Positions 54,574 to 62,713 of a stretch of DNA of 64,000 nucleotides are shown one piece after another. Positions within the stretch are counted from its first letter, which is position 1. Every line of letters begins with the position of its first letter. Source of the stretch: Cupriavidus basilensis (GTDB lineage Bacteria; Pseudomonadota; Gammaproteobacteria; Burkholderiales; Burkholderiaceae); the NCBI RefSeq assembly GCF_000876015.1, contig NZ_BBQM01000014.1, forward strand, positions 124,001 through 188,000, in the 5' to 3' direction. The notes beneath the pieces were generated by a model. It ran no database searches, was not told the origin of the DNA, and saw nothing but the letters and a program-made list of their open reading frames with translations. The position numbers were made by a program, and so were the translations under genes.

Positions 54574-55308
54574 TCAGGAGCCGGCCACCTTCAGCAGCAC
54601 CGGGTCGTTGCGGTACAGGTCCGGGAACATCTGCTTGAGGTAGCCGATCTTGGGCAGGTCGTTGACCACGATGTACGGATGGGCCGGATGCAGCGTGAGG
54701 AAGTTCTGGTGGTAGGCCTCGGCCGGATAGAAGGCCTTGTAGTCTTCCACGCGGGTGACGATGGGGCCGCCGAACACGCGCGCCTTGCCGAGCTGGGCGA
54801 TGTAGGCCTGCGCCACGCTGCGCTGCTCGGCGGTGAGCGGGAACACGGCCGAGCGGTATTGCGTGCCGTGGTCCGGGCCCTGGTAGTCGAGCTGGGTCGG
54901 GTTGTGCGCCACCGAGAAGAACACCTGCAGCAGGCGGCCGTAGCTGACCTGAGCGGGATCGAAGGTGACTTGCACCGATTCGGCATGGCCGGTGTTGCCG
55001 CCGCTCACGGTCTCGTACTGCGCCGTGCCGGCCGCGCCGCCGGCGTAGCCGGAAGTGACCTGCTTGACGCCGCGCACGTGCTGGAACACGCCCTGCACGC
55101 CCCAAAAGCAGCCGCCCGCGAAGACCGCGGTCTCGGTCTGCGCGGCGGGTTTTTCGTCCTGCGCGGGCGGCGGGATCTTGACGGCATCCTCGGCGGAGTT
55201 GGCGCTTTGCCAGGCTACCAGGCCCGCGGCGAGCATGGCCGCGCCGGCAAGCTTGGCTCCGGCCGAGCGCGTCAGGCGGGAGAAGAGGGTGGTCGATTGC
55301 GTGGGCAT
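54574..55308 (-). CDS. msrA: Periplasmic peptide-methionine (S)-S-oxide reductase
   Basis: A 244-residue MsrA with an N-terminal membrane/signal segment (LAGAAMLAAGLVAWQSANSA), indicating export. The catalytic cysteine is C67 in FAGGCFWG; GYAGG, GHAESVQV, DYQGPDHGTQYRS and AYHQNF are the other family motifs. No other cysteine exists in the protein, so there is no resolving cysteine and the enzyme must be reduced directly by a partner. The dipZ gene lies immediately upstream in the same operon direction and can supply electrons. A REP-like palindrome separates the two genes. Start ATG 55308 follows AAGGACAG. Confidence 0.94.
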   Translation of the reverse strand: MPTQSTTLFSRLTRSAGAKLAGAAMLAAGLVAWQSANSAEDAVKIPPPAQDEKPAAQTETAVFAGGCFWGVQGVFQHVRGVKQVTSGYAGGAAGTAQYETVSGGNTGHAESVQVTFDPAQVSYGRLLQVFFSVAHNPTQLDYQGPDHGTQYRSAVFPLTAEQRSVAQAYIAQLGKARVFGGPIVTRVEDYKAFYPAEAYHQNFLTLHPAHPYIVVNDLPKIGYLKQMFPDLYRNDPVLLKVAGS

Positions 55309-55371
55309 GATGGTCTGTCCTTGGTGAGATCGGGTTGCTGGCGGAAAGTCAGCTTGTTGCTGGTGGTTTGC

Positions 55372-55397
55372 CCCCTCTCCCGCACGCGGGAGAGGGG
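55372..55397. repeat. REP-like palindrome between msrA and dipZ
   Basis: CCCCTCTCCCGC followed after AC by its perfect complement GCGGGAGAGGGG. This CCCTCTCCCGC-n-GCGGGAGAGGG form is a widespread repetitive extragenic palindrome in GC-rich Proteobacteria. In the transcript it would sit between dipZ and msrA and may tune their relative expression. Confidence 0.8.
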
Positions 55398-55426
55398 AGA
55401 ACACCGGCAGCAGGAGATGTGTCGAA

Positions 55427-57220
55427 TCAGCCGAACGTAAAGGCATACGCCTCCACGCCCGGGTCCAGGAATTCGATGGAAAACGTGTGGTCGGCGACCG
55501 TGCCGGGCTGGCGCACGAGCTGGTACAGCCGCTGCTCCGTGACCGTGCCGCTGCCGTCCGCCGCCACGTCCATGCCGCGCGCGTCGCCCGGCGCGGCGCC
55601 GTCGATGCTGACGCGGAAGCGCACCGGCTTGCCGTCCTGGCCCGGGCCCAGCACCAGGTGCAGGTCGCGCGCGTGGAAGCGGTACACGATGCGGCCGTCC
55701 TTGCCGGCCAGCGTGGCGTGCTCCGCGCCGACGGTCCAGTCGCCGGCCAGGCCCCAGTCGTTGAGCGCGGGCCGGGCCGGCGCGGCGTAGGTGCGCGGCT
55801 TGTCCTGCGCCTGGCCGCCCGGCGAGGCGAAGTGCTCGGCGCGCTCGTAGCCGATGTAGGTCTCGCCCGAGCGCACGTCGGCCTTGTCGGAAGCCATCTG
55901 CACGCCTTGCTCGGACGCCGCGCCGATGCCGGTGGCGACCGTGGCCGCGCCGGCGTGGCCGGCCTCGGCCAGCAGTTGCCGGATCACCTGCTCGGAGCGC
56001 GCGTATTCGCCTTCGCCGAAATGGTGGAAGCGGATCTGGCCCTTGGCATCGATGAAATAGTGCGCCGGCCAGTACTGGTTGTTGAAGGCGCGCCAGATGG
56101 CGTAGTTGTTGTCGATGGCCACCGGGTAGTCGATGCCGAGGTCGCGCATGGCCTTCTGCACATTGCCGACGTTGCGCTCGAAGGCGAACTCCGGCGCGTG
56201 CACGCCGATCACGACCAGCCCCTGGTCGCGGTACTTCTGCGCCCATGCCTTGACGTAGGGCAGGGTGCGCAGGCAGTTGATGCAGGAGTAGGTCCAGAAG
56301 TCCACCAGCACCACCTTGCCGCGCAGCGCTTCGGCGGTGAGCGGCGGGGAGTTCAGCCACTGCACGGCACCCGTCAGCGCGGGCAGCTGGCCTTCGACCG
56401 GCAGCGCCGGGGCGGCGTCTGCGCCGACCGCGCGCATCATCGCGCTGGAGGCCGCCATCATGGCCGGGCCGCCAGCCGTGTCGGCCGCCGGCGCGGGGCT
56501 GCTCGCCAGCCGGTCCACCAGGTGCTGCTCGATGCCGCCGGTGGCCACGGTCGACACGCGCGCCAGCACGCCGGTGTCCAGCCCCAGCCCGATCGCCACC
56601 ACGCCCAGCAGCATGGCCGCGCCGATGCCGCGCCGCAGCCATTCGCCCGCGCCCAGCGAGCGCTTCATCGCGGTGAACACGCGCCCGCCGATCAGCAGCG
56701 CCACCGCCAGCGAAGTGGCCGCGCCGGCCGCATACGCCACCAGCAGCAGCGTGGTGCCCGCGCTGGCGCCGCGCAGCGCGGCGCCGGTCAGCACGAGGCC
56801 GAGGATGGGGCCGGCGCACGGCGCCCACAGCAGGCCGGTGGCGATGCCGAGCAGGAAGGACGAGCCGGGCCGCACCTGCCCGTCGGCCTGCGCGAAGGCC
56901 GACAGGCGGCTGCCGGCGCTGACTAGCGGGTGCATCAGCCGCTCGGCCAGCCGCGGCAGCAGCAGCGTCAGGCCGAACACGGCGAGCAGCGCGATGGCGA
57001 GCCAGCGGCCGTACTGGTTGGCCTGCGTCACCCAGCCGCCGCCCACCGCGGCCAGCGTGGCCACGGCGGCGAAGGTCAGGCCCATGCCGGCCAGCAGCGG
57101 CAGGCCGCTGCGCAGGAAAGGCTGGTCCGCGCGCGAGAACACGAACGGCAGCACGGGCAGGATGCACGGGCTCAGGATGGTGAGCGCGCCGCCGAGATAG
57201 GCGAGTACGATGAGAAACAT
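55427..57220 (-). CDS. dipZ: DipZ-like CcdA-thioredoxin membrane thiol reductase
   Basis: A 597-residue fusion protein carrying reducing power from the cytoplasm to the periplasm. Residues 1-250 are a CcdA/DsbD-type membrane domain with its two redox cysteines at C19 (ILSPCILPVLPF) and C135 (LWAPCAGPILG). Residues about 285-425 are a periplasmic thioredoxin-like domain with the CxxC pair C313/C316 in YSCINCLRTLP. The last 150 residues form a beta-sandwich like the C-terminal domain of mycobacterial DipZ. Encoded between msrB and msrA, it is the natural electron donor for both exported reductases. Confidence 0.92.
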   Translation of the reverse strand: MFLIVLAYLGGALTILSPCILPVLPFVFSRADQPFLRSGLPLLAGMGLTFAAVATLAAVGGGWVTQANQYGRWLAIALLAVFGLTLLLPRLAERLMHPLVSAGSRLSAFAQADGQVRPGSSFLLGIATGLLWAPCAGPILGLVLTGAALRGASAGTTLLLVAYAAGAATSLAVALLIGGRVFTAMKRSLGAGEWLRRGIGAAMLLGVVAIGLGLDTGVLARVSTVATGGIEQHLVDRLASSPAPAADTAGGPAMMAASSAMMRAVGADAAPALPVEGQLPALTGAVQWLNSPPLTAEALRGKVVLVDFWTYSCINCLRTLPYVKAWAQKYRDQGLVVIGVHAPEFAFERNVGNVQKAMRDLGIDYPVAIDNNYAIWRAFNNQYWPAHYFIDAKGQIRFHHFGEGEYARSEQVIRQLLAEAGHAGAATVATGIGAASEQGVQMASDKADVRSGETYIGYERAEHFASPGGQAQDKPRTYAAPARPALNDWGLAGDWTVGAEHATLAGKDGRIVYRFHARDLHLVLGPGQDGKPVRFRVSIDGAAPGDARGMDVAADGSGTVTEQRLYQLVRQPGTVADHTFSIEFLDPGVEAYAFTFG

Positions 57221-57254
57221 GGCGTGGTCCAGATGTGGTGGTATGCCGGGCGCG

Positions 57255-57767
57255 TCAGGCGGCCTGCGGGCGGAAGGTCATCGCCACGCCGTTCATGCAG
57301 TAGCGCAGGCCGGTGGGCTTGGGGCCGTCGTCGAACACGTGGCCGAGGTGGCCGCCGCAGCGGCGGCAGTGCACCGCCGTGCGCGTGGTGCCGAAGCTGC
57401 GGTCCTCGGTGGTGCCCACGGCGTGCTCCAGCGGCGCCCAGAAGCTGGGCCAGCCGGTATGGCTGTCGAACTTGGCGCGCGAGGAGAACAGGTCGAGCTG
57501 GCAGCCGGCGCAGGCGAACACGCCGGCGCGGTGCTCGTTGTTGAGCGGGCTGCTGTAGGGGCGCTCGGTGCCTTCCTGGCGCAGCACCTCGTACTGGGCC
57601 GGGGTCAGCAGCTGGCGCCACTGCGCGTCGGTCTTCATGACCTCGAAGACCTCGGCCGGCTTGCCCGCGCCGGCGGGGCCGGCCGCCAGGGCGCGCCACC
57701 CGCCCGCCACGGCGATGGTCGCCACGGCGGCACCGCCCGACAATAGAAAGCGCCTTCTGCTGCCCAT
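57255..57767 (-). CDS. msrB: Tat-exported peptide-methionine (R)-S-oxide reductase
   Basis: A 170-residue MsrB with a twin-arginine leader (SRRRFLLSGGAAVATIAVAG). The catalytic cysteine is C157 in RYCMNGVAM. Structural zinc is held by C86/C89 and C134/C137. The usual resolving-cysteine position (SGCGWPSF in many MsrBs) reads SHTGWPSF here, so it is absent and no other free cysteine exists. As with the neighbouring MsrA, direct reduction by a partner is implied. First gene of msrB-dipZ-msrA and divergent from a two-component system, a likely regulator. Confidence 0.94.
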   Translation of the reverse strand: MGSRRRFLLSGGAAVATIAVAGGWRALAAGPAGAGKPAEVFEVMKTDAQWRQLLTPAQYEVLRQEGTERPYSSPLNNEHRAGVFACAGCQLDLFSSRAKFDSHTGWPSFWAPLEHAVGTTEDRSFGTTRTAVHCRRCGGHLGHVFDDGPKPTGLRYCMNGVAMTFRPQAA

Positions 57768-57952
57768 GATGTACTCCTTGCGTGGGTTCCACGAATCGAT
57801 GGACGCATCCTATGGCCGGCGCGATCCCGGAGTCCTCACGAAAGGTTAAATTAAATGTGATAACTCGGCGGCGCGGAATTCTGCACAATGGCTGCGCGGG
57901 CGCCATCCGCCTTTCCGTCTTTTCCGTCTTTTCACCGTTCCTATCGCCGCCA

Positions 57953-58684
57953 ATGGACCATCCCAAGCGCATCCTGATCGTCGAAGACGACGTCGACATC
58001 GCCAACGTGCTCAGCCTGCACCTGCGCGACGAGCGCTACGAAGTCGTGCACAGCGCCGACGGCAACGAAGGCCTGCGCCTGCTCGAGCAGGGCAACTGGG
58101 ACGCGCTGATCCTCGACCTGATGCTGCCCGGCGTGGACGGGCTGGAGATCTGCCGGCGCGCCCGCGCGATGGCGCGCTACACCCCCATCATCATCACCAG
58201 CGCGCGCTCCAGCGAGGTGCACCGCATCCTGGGGCTGGAGCTGGGCGCCGACGACTACCTCGCCAAGCCGTTCTCGGTGCTGGAGCTGGTGGCGCGCGTC
58301 AAGGCGCTGCTGCGCCGGGTGGACGCGCTGGCGAAGGACCTGCGCGTGGACGCGGGCAGCCTGGTGCTGGGCGGGCTGTCGATCGACCCGATCGCGCGCG
58401 AGGCCACCGTGGACGGCCGGCGCATCGAGCTGACGCCGCGCGAGTTCGACCTGCTGTATTTCTTCGCGCGCCACCCGGGCAAGGTGTTCTCGCGCATGGA
58501 CCTGCTCAACGCCGTGTGGGGCTACCAGCACGAAGGCTACGAGCACACCGTCAACACCCACATCAACCGGCTGCGCACCAAGATCGAGGCCGATCCGGCG
58601 CAGCCCGGCCGCATCCTCACGGTGTGGGGACACGGCTACAAGCTGGCGGCCGGGCCCGCCGGCGCGCCGGGAGACGCGACATGA
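57953..58684 (+). CDS. OmpR-family response regulator
   Basis: A 243-residue response regulator. Receiver: E11/D12/D13, phospho-acceptor D55 in LILDLMLPG, TSARS and AKPFSV. Output: winged helix with LTPREFDLLYFFARHPGKVF and the C-terminal wing ILTVWGHGYKL. The stop overlaps the kinase start (ATGA). It is divergent from msrB across a 185-bp region whose AT-rich core (57844-57864, GTTA..TAAC) could hold its binding site. By position it may control the methionine-sulfoxide repair genes, its own operon, or both. Confidence 0.9.
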   Translation: MDHPKRILIVEDDVDIANVLSLHLRDERYEVVHSADGNEGLRLLEQGNWDALILDLMLPGVDGLEICRRARAMARYTPIIITSARSSEVHRILGLELGADDYLAKPFSVLELVARVKALLRRVDALAKDLRVDAGSLVLGGLSIDPIAREATVDGRRIELTPREFDLLYFFARHPGKVFSRMDLLNAVWGYQHEGYEHTVNTHINRLRTKIEADPAQPGRILTVWGHGYKLAAGPAGAPGDAT

Positions 58685-60228
58685 ACACCCTCACCGAGAG
58701 CGCGGCCGAAACCACCGGCGTTGCGCAGGAGCGGCCCGCGCGCCGCGGCCCGCGCTTCGGCCTCACGCTCACGCAGCGGCTGTCGCTGGTGTTCTCGGTG
58801 CTGCTGCTGGCCTGCTGCGGCGCCTCGGCGTGGCTGCAGGTCCGCTCCAACGACATGCACGAGAAGGAGGTCATCCAGGACCTCTCGCGCGGGCTGGCCG
58901 CGCACATCGCGCGCAACGCCGTGCTGATGGATGCCGACGGCCTCAAGCCCGAGGCGCTGCGCCAGTTGTTCGGCCAGTTGATGGTGGTGAACCCGAGCGT
59001 GGAGGTCTACCTGCTCGACGGCCAGGGGCATGTCGTGGGCCACGACGCGCCGGCCGGGCGCCTGCAGCGCGAGCAGGTGGACCTGCAGCCGGTGCGCCGC
59101 CTGCTGGCCGGCGGCGCGTTGCCGATCCTCGGCGACGACCCGCGCAGCGCCACCGGCCGCAAGGTGTTCAGCGCCGCGCCGCTGCGCTCGGGCGGCTATA
59201 TCTACGTGGTGCTGCTGGGCGAGACGCACGACGAGCTGGCCGCGCGCGTGTCGGCCAGCTCGGTGCTGCGCACCACGCTGTGGTCGATGGCGCTGGTGGC
59301 GGCGCTGGGCCTCGTGGCCGGGCTGGTGGCGTTCGGCCTGATCACGCGGCCGCTGCGCCGGCTGACCGAGGCCATGCGGCGCTTCAATGCCGACGCCGAC
59401 CCGGAAACCGCGCCCGCGGCGCAGCCGGGCCTGCTGCGCGCGTCCGCCGCGGGCAGCCGCGACGAGATCGCCGCGCTCGAAGCCGCGTTCGCGCAGATGG
59501 CCGGGCGCATCGCCGAGCAATGGCGCGCGCTGACCAAGCAGGACCAGGAGCGGCGCGAGCTGGTGGCCAATATCTCGCACGACCTGCGCACGCCGCTGAC
59601 CTCGCTGCAGGGCTACCTGGAAACGCTCTCGCTCAAGGCCGACACGCTCGGCGACGCCGAGCGCCGCCGCTACCTCGCCATCGCGCTGGCGCAGAGCGTG
59701 AAGGTGGGGCGGCTGGCGCAGTCGCTGTTCGAGCTGGCGCGGCTGGAGCACGGCATCGTGCAGCCCGCGCTGGAAGCGTTCTCGCTGGCGGACCTGCTGC
59801 AGGACGTGTTCCAGAAATTCGAGCTGCCGGCCGAGGCGCGCCAGGTGCAGTTGCGCGCCGGCATCCCGCCGCGGCTGCCCGCGGTGACGGCGGACCTCGG
59901 CATGATCGAGCGCGTGCTGACCAACCTGCTGGACAACGCCATCCGCCACACGCCCGCGCATGGCGCCGTCGATGTCGACCTTGCCGTGGGCGACGGCAAG
60001 GTGTCGGTCACGGTCAGCGACACCGGCCCCGGCATCGCGCCGGCCTTGCGCGAGCGTTTGTTCCAGCGCGCCTTCAGCGCGGGCGCGCACCGCGGCGGCG
60101 GGCTGGGGCTGCTGATCGTGCAGCGCATGCTGCAGCTGCACCACAGCCAGATCCGCCTGCTCGAGCGCGAAGGCGCGGGCGCGGTATTCCGCTTCGAGCT
60201 GCCGGTGGCCGGGCGCTCAGTTGGATAG
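58681..60228 (+). CDS. Sensor histidine kinase (EnvZ/BaeS type)
   Basis: A 515-residue membrane sensor kinase, partner of the preceding regulator. Two membrane helices (about 33-52 and 200-222) enclose a periplasmic sensor of about 150 residues. A HAMP linker follows, then the phospho-acceptor H300 in ANISHDLRTPLTS. The ATPase domain has NLLDNAIRHTP, DTGPGIAPAL and RGGGLGLLIVQRM. Its ATG overlaps the regulator stop. The stop overlaps, tail to tail by 12 bases, that of the GntR gene on the other strand. Signal unknown; redox stress is suggested only by context. Confidence 0.9.
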   Translation: MNTLTESAAETTGVAQERPARRGPRFGLTLTQRLSLVFSVLLLACCGASAWLQVRSNDMHEKEVIQDLSRGLAAHIARNAVLMDADGLKPEALRQLFGQLMVVNPSVEVYLLDGQGHVVGHDAPAGRLQREQVDLQPVRRLLAGGALPILGDDPRSATGRKVFSAAPLRSGGYIYVVLLGETHDELAARVSASSVLRTTLWSMALVAALGLVAGLVAFGLITRPLRRLTEAMRRFNADADPETAPAAQPGLLRASAAGSRDEIAALEAAFAQMAGRIAEQWRALTKQDQERRELVANISHDLRTPLTSLQGYLETLSLKADTLGDAERRRYLAIALAQSVKVGRLAQSLFELARLEHGIVQPALEAFSLADLLQDVFQKFELPAEARQVQLRAGIPPRLPAVTADLGMIERVLTNLLDNAIRHTPAHGAVDVDLAVGDGKVSVTVSDTGPGIAPALRERLFQRAFSAGAHRGGGLGLLIVQRMLQLHHSQIRLLEREGAGAVFRFELPVAGRSVG

Positions 60229-60993
60229 CAGCAGCCGGCGCGGATTGGGCGGGATCGCGATGGTCTGGAAATAGACCGCGTCGCCGCGCTTGTCGAACGC
60301 GCGGATCTCCAGCGTCGCGCCCGCGGTGCCCGGCTTGACGCCGATGGCGCGGCACGCGGCCGGCGGGAACACGCCGACCGTCAGCGTCTCGGCAAAGTGC
60401 GTGACCGCCTGGCGCGCCTTGCGCGCGAGGAATTCCTTCAGGTTGATGCCCTGGAGCGCCTCGACCGGCTCCTCCTCCAGTTCCGGGAAGCGGCCCTGCA
60501 CCACGTAGAAGCTGGTGAACAGGTCGAACTCGTTGTTGACCGAGAAGATGCGGTCCACGCGGTGCCACGCGGCGCCGGGCAGGTGCGCCGACCACGGGCC
60601 GCTCTCGGTGACGGTCTGCTTGCCGATGGCGTGCGAGAAGATCGGCAGGATCTCGCCGCTGCTTTCGTCGAGGAAGCGGCAGTGATAGAAGGGCGCCGTC
60701 ATGGGCCGCTCGCCGGCGGCCACGAAGGTGCCGGAGCCTTGCCGGCGCACCACCAGCCCGTCCTCGGCGAGGCTGGCCAGCGCGCGCTGCACGGTGCCCA
60801 GGCTGAAGCCGCTGATCTGCGCCAGGGTTTCCTCGGCCGGCAGCTTGTCGCCGCCGCGCAGGCGCGTGTCGTCGATCGCGTCGGACACGGCGTCGCGCAG
60901 TTGCAGGTATTTCGGCAGGCCGGAGCGCTCGCGCGCGCGCAGCGTGTCGGGCAGCCATTGCGCGATGGCATCCACGCCAGGTGCTTCCATCAT
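60217..60993 (-). CDS. GntR-family regulator, HutC type
   Basis: A 258-residue regulator with a GntR winged helix at about 27-95 (LPKYLQLRDAVSDAIDDTRL, the recognition helix SLGTVQRALASLAEDG, and VRRQGSGTFVAAG) and a UTRA-like effector domain to the end. It is divergent from the NIPSNAP-racemase-dehydrogenase operon, across a 217-bp region with a strong promoter and a palindrome just downstream, so it most likely represses that operon until a substrate binds. An AGAGGAAG ribosome-binding site supports the ATG pair at 60993/60990. Confidence 0.9.
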   Translation of the reverse strand: MMEAPGVDAIAQWLPDTLRARERSGLPKYLQLRDAVSDAIDDTRLRGGDKLPAEETLAQISGFSLGTVQRALASLAEDGLVVRRQGSGTFVAAGERPMTAPFYHCRFLDESSGEILPIFSHAIGKQTVTESGPWSAHLPGAAWHRVDRIFSVNNEFDLFTSFYVVQGRFPELEEEPVEALQGINLKEFLARKARQAVTHFAETLTVGVFPPAACRAIGVKPGTAGATLEIRAFDKRGDAVYFQTIAIPPNPRRLLLSN

Positions 60994-61093
60994 CTTTTCT
61001 TCCTCTTCTTGCGGGCCATCCTGCCGGCGCGCGCCTTGCCGCGCCCGGACCGCCTCGTCTCAAGCAACCATCAACGGCCGCATCAATGGCCAT

Positions 61094-61121
61094 TTGACAG
61101 TTTCGTTTCCGTGTCTATACT
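61094..61121 (+). promoter_or_regulatory. Near-consensus sigma-70 promoter of the racemase-dehydrogenase operon
   Basis: TTGACA (61094-61099), 16-bp spacer, TATACT (61116-61121): a perfect -35 and a five-of-six -10. The predicted start is near 61128, about 80 bases before the first ATG. It is one of the best promoter matches in the window and would need repression to be controlled. Confidence 0.8.
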
Positions 61122-61135
61122 AGCAGCACTGTAGT

Positions 61136-61145
61136 CCTATATAGG
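61136..61145. promoter_or_regulatory. Palindromic operator candidate for the GntR regulator
   Basis: CCTATATAGG is a perfect 10-bp palindrome just after the predicted transcription start, inside an AT-rich patch (61113-61162). The position is ideal for repression. A second element, CTTCGCG (61163-61169) / CGCGAAG (61189-61195), can form a leader hairpin right before the AAAGGAG ribosome-binding site. Confidence 0.55.
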
Positions 61146-61210
61146 TTTATAGTTTAAATAGACTTCGCGCGGTACCGCCGGGAACCGACGCGAAGACAAA
61201 GGAGACGACG

Positions 61211-61546
61211 ATGATTGTGGAAGAGCGGGTCTACACCTGCCACTGCGGCAAGGCGCAGGCCTACGTGAGGATGTACGAGGCCGAGGGCCTCGCCATCCAG
61301 CGCCCCATCCTGGGCCACCTGCTGGGCTACTTCACCAGCGAGCTGGGCCCGCTCAACCAGGTGGTGCACCTGTGGGCCTACCAGGACCTCGAGGACCGCG
61401 CCGCCCGGCGCGCGCGCCTGCTGGCCGATCCCGCGTGGCAGGCCTACGCCGTCAAGGTGCAGCCGCTGGTGCTGACCCAGGAGAACAAGATCCTGGTGCC
61501 GGCCGCGTTTTCCCCCTGGGCCAGAGAGCCCGCCTACCTGTCCTGA
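61211..61546 (+). CDS. NIPSNAP-family protein
   Basis: A 111-residue protein of the NIPSNAP superfamily, a dimeric ferredoxin-like fold. Typical stretches are VEERVYTCHCGKAQAYVRMY, GHLLGYFTSELGPLNQVVHL and the DPAWQAYAVKVQPLV end. Bacterial members often accompany catabolic operons; their role (isomerase-like or accessory) is unclear. First gene of the operon, 12 bases before the racemase-family gene. AAAGGAG ribosome-binding site present. Confidence 0.88.
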   Translation: MIVEERVYTCHCGKAQAYVRMYEAEGLAIQRPILGHLLGYFTSELGPLNQVVHLWAYQDLEDRAARRARLLADPAWQAYAVKVQPLVLTQENKILVPAAFSPWAREPAYLS

Positions 61547-61558
61547 AGCGAAGCGAAC

Positions 61559-62698
61559 ATGAAAATTACCGATGTCATCACGCACCAGCTGCTGGTGAAC
61601 GTGGACGAGCCCTTCACCTCCTCGCGCGGCTGGTACTACAAGACCAAGGGCGCGCTGGTGGTGGAGATCGTGACCGACGAGGGCATCGTCGGCTGGGGCG
61701 ACTGCTACGGGCCGGCGGCGGTGAACCGCGCCATCGTCGAGACCGTGCTGCGCGCCGCCGTGATCGGGCGCGACCCGTTCGACGTCGAGGTGATCTGGGA
61801 GGAGCTGTACAACAAGGTCAAGGACTACGGCATGACCGGGATGAACATCTCGGCCATCAGCGGCATCGACATCGCGCTGTGGGACATCATCGGCAAGGCC
61901 TGCGGCAAGCCCGTCCACAAGCTGATCGGCGGCGCCTTCCGCACCGAGCTGCAGGCCTATGCCACCGGCCTGTACTTCCGCGACATGAACCGCCTGGTGG
62001 AAGAGGCCGTGGAGGAAGCGCAGGGCTACGTGGAGCAGGGCTTCGGCGCGATCAAGATGAAGATCGGCCTGGGCTCGATCCACAAGGACCTGGAGCGCGT
62101 GGCAGCGGTGCGCGACGCCATCGGCCCCAAGGTGCAGTTGATGGTGGACGCCAACCACTGCTTCACGGTGCCGCAGGCCATCAACATCGGCCGCGAGCTG
62201 GAGAAGCTCGACGTGCACTGGTTCGAGGAGCCGATCTCGCCGGAAGACGTGGACGGCTACGTGGAGGTGTCGCGCCGGCTGGACATGGCGATCGCCGGCG
62301 GCGAGAACGAGTTCACCAAGTTCAGCTTCCGCCATCTGCTGGAAAAGCGCGCGATGGACATCGTGCAGCCGGATGTGTGCGCGGCCGGCGGCATCACCGA
62401 GTGCAAGAAGATCGCCACGCTGGCGCAGGCGCATTCGGTGCAGTGCGTGCCGCACGCATGGGGCACGGCCATCGGGCTGGCGGCCACCATGCATTTCCTG
62501 GCCTCGCTGCCCAACTGCCCGCCCTGCCTGGTGCCGGTGCATCCGATGCTGGAGTACGAGCAGACCTTCAACCCGTTCCGCGACGAGCTCAGCACCACGC
62601 CGCTCACGCACACGCGCGGCATCGTCGCGGTGCCGACCGGGCCGGGGCTGGGCATCGAGATCGACCGCGAAGTCCTGCGCAAGTATCGTGTCGCCTGA
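61559..62698 (+). CDS. Mandelate racemase/muconate lactonizing family enzyme
   Basis: A 379-residue enolase-superfamily enzyme. The catalytic and metal residues of the mandelate-racemase subgroup can be placed: the KxK base motif K166/K168 in AIKMKIG, metal ligands D197 (MVDANH), E223 (WFEEP) and E249 (GGENEF), and H299 in VPHAWGT as the second base. Such enzymes abstract the alpha-proton of a carboxylate, typically to dehydrate a sugar acid or racemise a hydroxy acid. The nearby dehydrogenase and second superfamily member point to acid-sugar or hydroxy-acid catabolism. Exact substrate unknown. Confidence 0.92.
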   Translation: MKITDVITHQLLVNVDEPFTSSRGWYYKTKGALVVEIVTDEGIVGWGDCYGPAAVNRAIVETVLRAAVIGRDPFDVEVIWEELYNKVKDYGMTGMNISAISGIDIALWDIIGKACGKPVHKLIGGAFRTELQAYATGLYFRDMNRLVEEAVEEAQGYVEQGFGAIKMKIGLGSIHKDLERVAAVRDAIGPKVQLMVDANHCFTVPQAINIGRELEKLDVHWFEEPISPEDVDGYVEVSRRLDMAIAGGENEFTKFSFRHLLEKRAMDIVQPDVCAAGGITECKKIATLAQAHSVQCVPHAWGTAIGLAATMHFLASLPNCPPCLVPVHPMLEYEQTFNPFRDELSTTPLTHTRGIVAVPTGPGLGIEIDREVLRKYRVA

Positions 62699-62713
62699 GG
62701 CGGGAGAACGCAC

